DNA of 64,000 nt, taken from the NCBI GenBank assembly GCA_025201765.1, contig MU623464.1:1-64000 (forward strand), given 5' to 3'. This DNA is from Daldinia sp. FL1419 (lineage: Eukaryota; Ascomycota; Sordariomycetes; Xylariales; Hypoxylaceae). Position numbers and translations under genes: made by a program. Of the stretch, positions 55,955 through 64,000 are shown piece by piece. The notes beneath the pieces were generated by a model, which did not search any database, was not told the origin of the DNA, and was given only the letters and a program-made list of their open reading frames with translations. Position 1 is the first letter of the stretch, and each line of letters starts with the position of its first letter.

Positions 55955-56215
55955 TCAAAAACAAAATAAGAGAAAACCTGACAATTCGAACTTCAACTGA
56001 TCGCAGGCTTGGTCCCAAGTAGTAGCTCCATAAATAGCAACATCGACTTGCCTCTTGACGTTCCTATTGACTATCCAGTACGGTATCTCTGCGATCATGT
56101 CGTCCTCAGCTGTTCTGTATCGTCGGAAAACATGGTGTACATCCTTGAGCCATTGAGTCATATTCGATCCGTTGAACTGAAAGAGGTGCTAGGGGGGCTG
56201 GTAGGGGTGCTTCAT
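55955..56215 (-). pseudogene. Retroelement gag-like fragment
   Basis: From ATG 56215 the frame reads MKHPYQPP, a TAG stop, then HLFQFNGSNMTQWLKDVHHV and, further on, AEIPYWIVNRNVKRQVD and ATTWDQACDQL, ending at a TGA at 55955. The F-x-G-S-N-x-x-x-W-L opening followed by a D-x-x-x-x-x-I-P-x-W segment resembles the N-terminal part of gag-type proteins of fungal LTR retroelements. Only about 87 codons remain; no protease, reverse transcriptase or integrase is present nearby. The start is 11-14 bases from the right-hand copy of the repeat, where gag would lie relative to an LTR read on this strand. The TAG fits a CAG to TAG change. Confidence 0.45.
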
Positions 56216-56225
56216 AAGGCGATGA

Positions 56226-56360
56226 TGTGCTGATCAGACAAGAAACAACTCTTGAGGGCCTATTTATGTCCAGAAAAAGCCTGTGGAAACCCTAAAAGAG
56301 GTTGTTCCATGGTAGCTAAAGGTAGCTTCAATTATGTAATTACGCTACGCAATTCAATAT
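56226..56360 (+). repeat. Fourth copy of the region repeat, right boundary
   Basis: GCTGATCAGACAAGAAACAACTC, AGCCTGTGGAAACCC and GGTAGCTTCAATTATGTAAT follow in the same order and orientation as in the copies at 53706-53890 and, for the right part, 52558-52645. It closes the ORF-bearing unit on its right. Confidence 0.7.
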
Positions 56361-58810
56361 GTGGCTAAGCATAAGGCTGATCAACTAGGATGTGGCTGGG
56401 TGAAATGCAAGGCTAGCCAATCAGAAGAGGCTGGCATGGCTGGCCAATCAGAAAAAAGCTCATATATTTGGCTAATAAAACGTAAATAATTTATAAAACC
56501 CTCAAAATCCAAGCTTTTTCAATTTAAAAAAATGTTTTAATATCCTAATTAAATAAGGAAAAATAATAAAAATTAAAAAAATAAATATATAAGGTTATTT
56601 AAGATTTAAAAATTATAAGGTCAATATGTGGGGTTGTCATGCTAAGTAAGGTGCCATTTTTTCATTACCCATACAATTTCGTTACGACAAAAAACCTTAA
56701 GAAAACTTAAGGCATATGTACCCTCGTATTGGTGTGTTCATGATTAGATCCAAGTGGGAAAAAAAATCAACCGGCTGTAATAAATACGAGCTACCTACCC
56801 TCTGCCCAGAATCTTCTCGTATCATTCCACCACCTCAGCATCGTCGAGCATCGTCGAGCATTCCATCTTTTCTTTTAAATCTTAGGATGGATCAGATGCA
56901 AACATATATGAGGTAGTTAGCTTTCCATGTGTTGACAAACTTATTACTTATCTTACGTGATAAGGAGAGTTTGTTCCCAGCTTCCAACTACGTATATGAT
57001 CAACAGAGGCATCATGTGCGACACTTAGGCATATCCCCGGGAGCTAGCGTAGCAGGGTGGGTAGATACCGAAGGGGGTTACCTAACCTTTCTGATGTGCA
57101 GATAGAGTACCTGTCTTCTCCGTCCCGGACTGGTAGACGTTGTGTCACGAGCTGCAGATTCCGTGTGCCTGTCACAAAACGAAGCAGGGCGACGACGCAT
57201 GTCCACCCGCACTCCCGTCGAGGAACCAGCGCGATCATCTGGAACAACTCGGGGAAATAAAGTTGGGGACGATGATCCGTGGGGTGTGGGAAGGGGGACT
57301 GGCGGTTCTTTTTTTAGATGACGTTTCGTCCCGAGAAAAATATTCCGGTACGGGACCTCATCTCTAAGTTGACGTTGACCCTATTCATACAGATTCGAGC
57401 TGACATCACCCCTTATACCTATATCTCCCTTTTCTCTCTTTCTTCGTTTCCTTCTCCTCATCGTCGTCCAGGCGATATCCCGTTTTGAGACGGAATCTCG
57501 TCACCTATCTCATCTCCTTACTTTATATCAGGCACACGTCACGGCTATTCGCATCACTCGTCAAAAGACATCCGAGAGCAAACGGGAAAAAAAAAAGATT
57601 AGATTGGTGCGACCATGAGATATCTCATCAGGTCGTAGACGTCGTAAATTCGATTCTTCGTAACTATTCGTAATCATGATCATCATCTATCTAGCCGTGA
57701 GATCGTAATTTTATGAACTTTCCCGCGCAAAATAATAATAAAAAAGCAGAAGAGCCTCTCCCATCACCACCGTCTTCGTCTTCGTCTTCGTCTTCTTCTT
57801 CTCCTTAAAACGCTTGTTGGTATGTGTGTTGTTTTTTTTAGTAAAGAAGCAGCAACAAAGCTGGCCCGCCCGAGCGATAGTCTCTTCTCTTTTTTTCTCT
57901 TTTCCTTCGCGCTCAAAAGATTTCCATCTCGGAATATTCTACCCAGTTTTCCCTTTCGTTCCCTTTCGTTTTCATCCCAACTCTAGAATTTCGGCCGATA
58001 TCTGCTTTCTCGTCGTCCGATGGAGGAAAATGGATAAATGCTAGCCAGCGGGGCTATGTCCAAAGAAATAAATAATAAACAGGCGCAACGAACGAGCAAG
58101 GAGCGTCTCGCATTGCGTAACACATTTTTTCGGCCGCTCGCACAGTCCCGGGGCATTCAAAAGAAGTCTATCTCGAGATAACCAATGTCCATTGAGCCAG
58201 GTCATCAAGGTAATCGGTACGGTTCCGAAGTCATACGCAGATTAGAGTGGCCATGGGCTCCCCAACAGCGGGTCTTTTCGCTAAACAGCAGAGTTGCCTC
58301 CGATAGAATCCGTTCTCCTGAACCGGCCTGGTTCTGTAGTTCCCACGGCCCGAAGGAAATATATAGGGGGATCTCATCAAGTCTTTTTTTTCTTTCATTT
58401 TTTTTCATATGGCATATAGAAAAGAAAAAAAGCACCTCAATAAAAAGAGCAAAAAGCCTGTTAGGACGATGACACCAGATTTGTCATTATTAGTTTGGTT
58501 CATAAGTTCGTTCAGTTCTTTCGTCAAGTCGTAAATCGTCGATTTATGCAAACTTTTGTCTCTCCTCCTCTCTCTGTTCTCTTCTGTGTCTCGGTGATCT
58601 CTTCTCTCTCTCATCGGGAGATATGCTGAATGGGGGGGGGGGGGGGGGGGTATTCCGCGGAATATGCCTGGGGATAAGCTGCGAAGCTTCACCACGTGTA
58701 TATATATCAATATCTGATGCCTCTGTCCTCGCGTGTAATCCATTGGTCGAAAATTAGCCGATGGGTCGTGCTTGGCTGGAATCCATCGGGACGGCAGCCG
58801 ATTTCCTCCC
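56361..58810. other. Gene-free region with AT-rich patch and microsatellites
   Basis: An AT-rich patch lies at about 56470-56640. CATCGTCGAG is duplicated near 56840-56859. A (CGTCTT)4 plus CTT tract spans 57771-57803, and a long G-run is at 58632-58650. The right end is the 3' flank of the small minus-strand gene. Short frames look random. No gene supported. Confidence 0.5.
58632..58650. repeat. G homopolymer, about 19 bases
   Basis: An uninterrupted G-run in the 3' flank of the minus-strand gene at 58811. Length may be a sequencing approximation. Confidence 0.8.
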
Positions 58811-59679
58811 TCACTCGAAGGATGCGGTCGAGCTGCTGCTCGAGTGATGACCTGACCTATGGCGGCTCTCCTTCTGAGTGTGGCCGTGGCTAGTAGAAGC
58901 GTGGCGGGACTTCTTGCGCCTACTGGATTCATTGGCTGGGAGACCCTGGACGATCCCATTACGCGCGAGCATGCCCCCATTGACAGAAAAATTCCGGCAA
59001 ACCATGAAGGCCCTCATGGCGGCATTCTCCTGAGCCAAATGATCCGATTCGTATGCCAGGTCCGTCTGGTACTCGCGTCCATTCACCAGGACAAGGCACG
59101 TGTAGCCACTGGGATCTCTGTAACACTCGTACGAAGGGTCTCGCCACCCACGACGCCGGCACAGGCCTATCGGATGCTAAGTTAGCTGCTGATCCTGGAA
59201 ACTTCCCTTGTCCTGATCCCCTATTCGATGCCAACAAATGCAAATAAACGCCCGGGAAGCGTGGGAAGCATGGGCAGCATATATGCAGCCCTAATGACGC
59301 GACGGAGATCGAGCATGACACATGCATGACAGCCGGATCGCGAACACTTCAGATCTGACGTGGAGGTACATCCGCCCACGATGGGAATTTGCCAGGAACG
59401 TGGCGTTTCAACAACAGAAAAGTGCTTAGCTAGCTATGGCATCTGGGGAAACTCTCTCGATGTCTCGTGCGGCACCTAAGCTTTCGACGCAGGGGGTTGT
59501 CCACGTGTGTGAGACGAACACTTCGCTGTTCAAAGCCCCACTGCGCGCATCATCGTGGGGTCGGTTCATTGGGCTCATTGGGGTTCATTGGAGACGGCAA
59601 GTCTCCGGGGCGTACGTGCTCAATTGTTGAAAGTAGGCAATGACTTACTCTCAAGATACTGCATGTAGAATCCTCCCAT
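58811..59679 (-). CDS. Small conserved fungal protein of unknown function, two exons
   Basis: The main exon, 59166-58811, reads LCRRRGWRDPSYECYRDPSG, then YTCLVLVNGREYQTDLAYES, LAQENAAMRAFMVCRNFSVN, GGMLARNGIVQGLP, then a basic Ser/His-rich tail. The Tyr/Cys-rich core with the DPSGYTC and QENAAMRAFM... motifs is one I recognise from hypothetical proteins across filamentous ascomycetes. It has no ATG of its own but begins right after a good branch point and acceptor (CTAAC...GATAG). A short upstream exon, 59679-59649 (MGGFYMQYLE), ends in a GTAAGT donor with matching phase, giving 128 residues through a 482-nt intron. That intron is long for this genome, so a missing middle exon is possible. 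Function unknown; no signal peptide or membrane segment. Confidence 0.6.
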
Positions 59680-61337
59680 ATTGGCTTTTTGCTGACAGCA
59701 CTGACAGCGCTCAATGCTTTAAGACGGCCCGGGAATTCGTGTAAGAAAAAGTCCAGCAGGGTGGTATTCTCTCTCAAAGCATAGAAACACCCCACACCAA
59801 GGCAAGTCGGGAACGGATGTATGTACGGATAGGATTTCCGGGGAAGAGAGAAAAAAATACCCAGCGTGTTGCTTACGGACGCGGGATTGGATTCCGGGGC
59901 GCGTTTTGAGTATGCAGTCAAGCCCAACTGTACGAGGGAATTTATTATGAGGGATCGATGGGGAAGCGGTAGGGCAGCACTGAGAAAAAAAGTTTCGTCG
60001 ACGAGGTCTGTACTACTCAAAGGAGGTGTGGTTGTGGTGGTGTTGAAGAAGGGGGAGGTTAGGCTACGTATTCGGGGGCTGCGGTGCAGAGAGACGAGCC
60101 ATCGACGGCGAGACATGTGTGCTTTATTGCAGAATTGGACTTCGTTAGTGCGGGGCAGGGATCTGTAAAGACGCAATTAAACAGAGCAAGGCCGAAGGGG
60201 TTGAAGGGGGCAATGGGGGGGAAGAATGGGGACAAAGAGGGACCAAGAGGCACGCAGAGGGGACCAGAGGCACCAGAGAGGGACAATGGGGACGGAAGGG
60301 AACCAGGTCGATAGACGCAGGTGAAGATGCGGCTCTTGAAGAGTGTGACCCCATCTTGCTGTGCTGGCGCGTGTCGTTGCCAGTTGATAAACCTTCGAGA
60401 GACTAGGCAACTCCACCGCAACACATGGGGTATGCATTCCCTTAGACGATCATCTCTGATAAGTCTGTAAGTCTGGCCGTGCTGGCCGTGTTGCCCGTGC
60501 TCCTTTTGGCAGAATGTGGTACCGCTGTCTCCGTCCGAGTTCTCCTCCATAACCCTGTCCGACAATGGGACCTAGCTGGGTAAAAAGAGGAAAAGGAAAA
60601 AAAAAAAAAAAAAAAAAAGATGATGTATGCAGAGGTAAGCATATTGTTTGGAGTGGCAAAATGAAACTGGAACCAGTTCTGCGGCCAATACAATGACCTC
60701 GGCCGGACTGAATTGGAAAAAAGCTATGATAATAAAAATAAATAAATAAATAACGATACTACTTAACTTATAACTAATAATGAAAGGAATATATGTATAA
60801 TGATACATAACTAGTAATATATAGACGGAAAGGAGAGGTCAGTCAACAGAGAGGATTTGCCTGGCCACTTGGGAGAGGCAGAGAAAAGATTCTCAAAGGC
60901 CGGCTTACCAGTAACGTATCCTCCCTTTCGATACTAACCCGGAACCACCACAAAGAAGGGATGTGCCTGGTTCGTGTCTATAGGAGGAAGGTCAAAAAAA
61001 TAGAGGCCCTCGACGTGTAAGAGTAAAGATACTGGACGGCCAGAACAGACAGGGCAGGGGAAAAAAAACAAATACAAAGAGAAACACAAACTACCATTTT
61101 CCCAAGATTACCTTCTTCCTTCTCGGCCACTAATGCAGAAGCAACTCGATCAAAGCAACTGAAAGGCCGGTACGGTATGGAAAAACGGCGTTTTTTTTAG
61201 GACGACCAAAAAAGGGTCGATAATAATACCTCCCCACGTACGTGCATGCACCACCCGGTTCCCTATGTAGGTATGCTGCTCTGCTGCTACGACGATGCCT
61301 GCCTCTTGTTTCTCTCCTGCTCGATGCTGTAGGTTAT

Positions 61338-61460
61338 GTATCATGTATGTACGTATGTACGTATATAGGTAAGTAATGCATGTATGGTAATGTAGGCATG
61401 TAGGCATGTAGGCAGGTATGTATGTGTGGTAGTGTGTATGTATGTCTATGTACGTAGGCA
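61338..61460. repeat. GTATGTACG / TGTAGGCA microsatellite tract
   Basis: Irregular tetranucleotide-like sequence built from GTATGTAC and ATGTAGGC words. Confidence 0.7.
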
Positions 61461-61730
61461 CGTAGATGTATAGTATAGATCCATGTACATGACAAGGACT
61501 CGGAGATCGAACCTGAGAGATGAGAAAGAGGGGGTCCCCTAACCAAAAAGACCACCAAAGACCACTCTAGGATCCGTAACGGTGAGAGAAGATGGAGTCC
61601 CGGATCTGAGAGACAGAAAAATAGAAACGTAACCCATCGCAAGCCAACCAACCCGCTGGATCAGACCAAGGAGACCAAGCGGACGGCACGTACATGGTTT
61701 CTACATAGGTCTACTACATAGGTATATATT

Positions 61731-61762
61731 GGAACATTGGAACATTGGAACATTGGACCATT
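61731..61762. repeat. Tandem 8-mer GGAACATT
   Basis: Three exact GGAACATT units followed by GGACCATT and GGACACAC variants. Confidence 0.85.
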
Positions 61763-63329
61763 GGACACACATTGGACCGATTACTACTACTTACATGGTC
61801 CAAGGTCCCAAGTTGTTCCAAAAGGTGGGTTGAGAAGATGAGCGATTCGCACCGGTGCCAGAAGCAGAACAACTAATACAACTAATTAACAACGTAAGCA
61901 TTAAAAAAATTTATATTGGACGAATTAAAAACGTCGACAGTAGTAGTCAAAGTAAACAGCTTAAAAGAGCTAAAATAGAAAGGTAAAAGGAAAAAAAAGA
62001 GACGGCTGGTGCTTATTCGACAATCGTTGGATGCGAAAGAATACTAGCGGCGCTTGATCGACTTATGCCGACGACCAATGATTTTTCGTTATTCTTTTTG
62101 GCTTAACTAACTAAATTTTTTTTCTTAGTTTACCTAGGTACCTAGTTAGTATTAATTTTTTCTTCTTTTCTTCTTTTTCGTCGCCTTGTTCAAATGTAAT
62201 CTTGTCTCCTCATCTAGGTTTTCCCCCTTATCCCCATGTCCCCTCTTTCTGGGGCCGAAGTGCAGAAAAAAAACCCCCCCAAATAAAAAAGCCGACGAGA
62301 GAAGAATAAGAAAAAAAAAAAAAACACAGAAACTAAGTAAAATCAAGAAGTTGACTGGCTAAGAAGGTCGGGATCCATGAAGTCGGTGAAGGAAGAATGA
62401 GATGCATGAATACTGAGCTAGCCTACCTGGGCAACCCCGGTCATTCTTTTTTTTCTCTTGTCTTCTCTTCTCTCGCGAACCTGGTCCTTCTGCCCTAAAA
62501 GACCATTGGCGCGAAGAGCCACTTAGAAGCTTTTTGGGGGGTGTCGGACCAATAAGAGTCGACCGAGGTCCGGGGGCTGCGAAGGCGACTAGGCGAAGAA
62601 CAGACGTTTAACACCTCATGCAATGATGAGTTGGCATTGCCGCTTGATATTAAATCAAGATAGACGTTTATTTTGTGCATTTTAGATTGGGTACGGGTAC
62701 CTAGGTCGACCTTTATGCCGACCTATGTCGACCTACTTTGACCTACACTGGATAACATTGCGATCGAAACGCGCCGCCGGCTTAGAAAAAAAAAAAGAAA
62801 AAAACCAATACCCACGATACTTACGATACTTACGATACCTTGTCAATAAATGCCCACCGAAGTAGCAGTACCGATCACGACCTGGCCCGACAAGACAAGG
62901 CCTGACCACCCTGTTGCATCTTGTTGCATCTGTTGCATACATAACCTACCTACATCTGGTATGTATGAGGAAATTCGATGCCGCTCATCATGACGATTTT
63001 CGTAGCTTGGTTAGCTCTGGTCGGGCTTTGAATGGACGACGGTCGAGGGAACCGTCGTGATTGCTACAATACATACAACAATAAATACAACAGTACGTGA
63101 CCGTACATGACCAATACATGCATCAAGTTAGTCAAGTTACATACAATTACATTAGGCCTCGACCATAACAGCATAACAGTCCAGACGTAGACCGAGAATC
63201 GCGACCGCATGTAACTTTCGGACTTTAATATAGCGGCCGCCGACTACTAGGACTTTTTTGTTATTATTCTTTTTTTTATTTTTATATCTTGTATGTACCT
63301 ACCTATGTATGTCTTATTTGCTATTTGTT

Positions 63330-63381
63330 TATTATTACTGTTATCATTATTGTTATTGTTATTGTTATTATTATTATTATT
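63330..63381. repeat. Trinucleotide tract (TTA/TTG)n
   Basis: A run of TTATTG and TTATTA units, with slight interruptions at its left end. Confidence 0.85.
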
Positions 63382-64000
63382 TTAAAATTCCGATTTCTTC
63401 ATCCTGTTCCTACATAATTCCTAACTACCATGCAATTCTTTTCGGGAATATCCCGTAACGTTGGAGGCGCCCAGACCAACTTCGAATCCACATAGGCGAT
63501 ACGCTAGACGCAGTACCGGGATCTGATATTTACATTTTACCTATCTACCTACCTTCTTCGTATGGTATGCATGGATGGGGCGCCGAATACATGATGATAT
63601 ATAGGTCTTATGTGTCCTGTCCGTCTGTGTATCATGATATGTATGTATATGCGCATGTATAGGCATATATATGTGCGTGGGGAGATATGTAGGTAGGGTA
63701 ATGCTACGGGACGGCGTTAAAACAGAATCCTACGCCGCGGCGCGACGTGAGGGAAGCGCTTCGAGACACGGTCCTCAATAACATAATTCAAACGGCAGAA
63801 AGGTATAAGCCAACGAAAGAAAAAGGAGCTCCAAAAAGGCAAAATGGAAAAATATACAATGTAGCTTAATAGAAGGTAGTTAAGATATACCTATTACGAC
63901 ACTAGCCAATATCCCGTAAGACGGCTCAAGACGGGTATTACATGTGTCTAAGTATGTAAGTAATAATGAGGTACGTATGTGATGTACGTGTGTGATGTAC

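Larger units (their letters stand above)
59680..64000. other. 4.3-kb gene-free, low-complexity right end
   Basis: Upstream of the small minus-strand gene. Dominated by simple sequence: A-rich run near 60598-60618, GTATGTACG-type tract 61338-61460, GGAACATT repeats 61731-61762, A-runs near 62310-62325 and TTATTG tract 63330-63381. The 208-codon minus frame at 59550-60176 and other frames look random. No gene supported. Confidence 0.5.

Noticed and set aside
52558..56360. Complete autonomous LTR retrotransposon
   Set aside because: The outer direct repeats are short and diverged and there is no protease, reverse transcriptase, RNase H or integrase between them.
58959..59327. 122-codon minus-strand frame overlapping the small gene
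   Set aside because: It runs out of phase through the conserved core of the small gene at 58811-59166, which has the better motif support.
59550..60176. 208-codon minus-strand frame
   Set aside because: Rich in Pro/Ser/Leu runs without any conserved pattern; it overlaps the region of the small gene's first exon in another frame.

Overview
The window is nuclear DNA of a filamentous ascomycete (Pezizomycotina, most likely a Sordariomycete). The signs are short GT-AG introns of 50-115 nt with CTAAC/CTGAC-type branch points, TNATGG-like start contexts, fungal gene families (HET domain, PEX14, fungal HMG-CoA synthase, BCS1-like AAA ATPase) and very AT-rich blocks with abrupt edges of the kind left by repeat-induced point mutation (RIP). 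Several apparent open frames begin at GTG or TTG; for a nuclear gene I moved each start to the first good ATG.

Layout. 1-3650: RIP-type AT-rich block. 4250-13204: a class-V aminotransferase-like enzyme, a low-complexity HEEQF-repeat protein and a BCS1-like AAA ATPase, separated by long gene-free DNA. 15010-22275: a second, 7.3-kb AT-rich block holding one decayed reading frame and a long AT hairpin. 23029-31858: a housekeeping and lipid stretch with HMG-CoA synthase (ERG13), a DHCR24-like FAD oxidoreductase, a hormone-sensitive-lipase-type alpha/beta hydrolase and PEX14. 32715-42364: a graveyard with a HET-domain pseudogene, two remnants of S1 (trypsin-like) proteases, a long desert with a tRNA-like relic, and a broken unknown gene. 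45228-51286: glycerol kinase (GUT1) and GDP-mannose pyrophosphorylase (MPG1), facing each other. 52431-56360: a nested repeat/mobile-element region with a large inverted repeat, further direct copies of the same repeat, a retroelement gag-like fragment and a divergent pair of unknown ORFs, one Cys-rich. 58811-59679: a small conserved fungal gene recovered as two exons. The rest to 64000 is gene-free low-complexity DNA.

How the parts relate. HMG-CoA synthase feeds the mevalonate/ergosterol route, the DHCR24-like protein belongs to a sterol side-chain reductase family, the lipase-like hydrolase and glycerol kinase suit acyl-glycerol and glycerol use, and PEX14 is the import dock of peroxisomes where acetyl-CoA arises from fatty acids. 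This is a loose theme, not a demonstrated cluster: strands are mixed and spacing is large. The most unusual region is 52.4-56.4 kb, which looks like a non-autonomous retroelement-like unit carrying passenger genes between copies of a repeat that also forms a roughly 870-bp inverted structure. The HET pseudogene is also notable: three of its stops sit where the family has Trp, each explained by a RIP-type change, although the surrounding DNA is not AT-rich.
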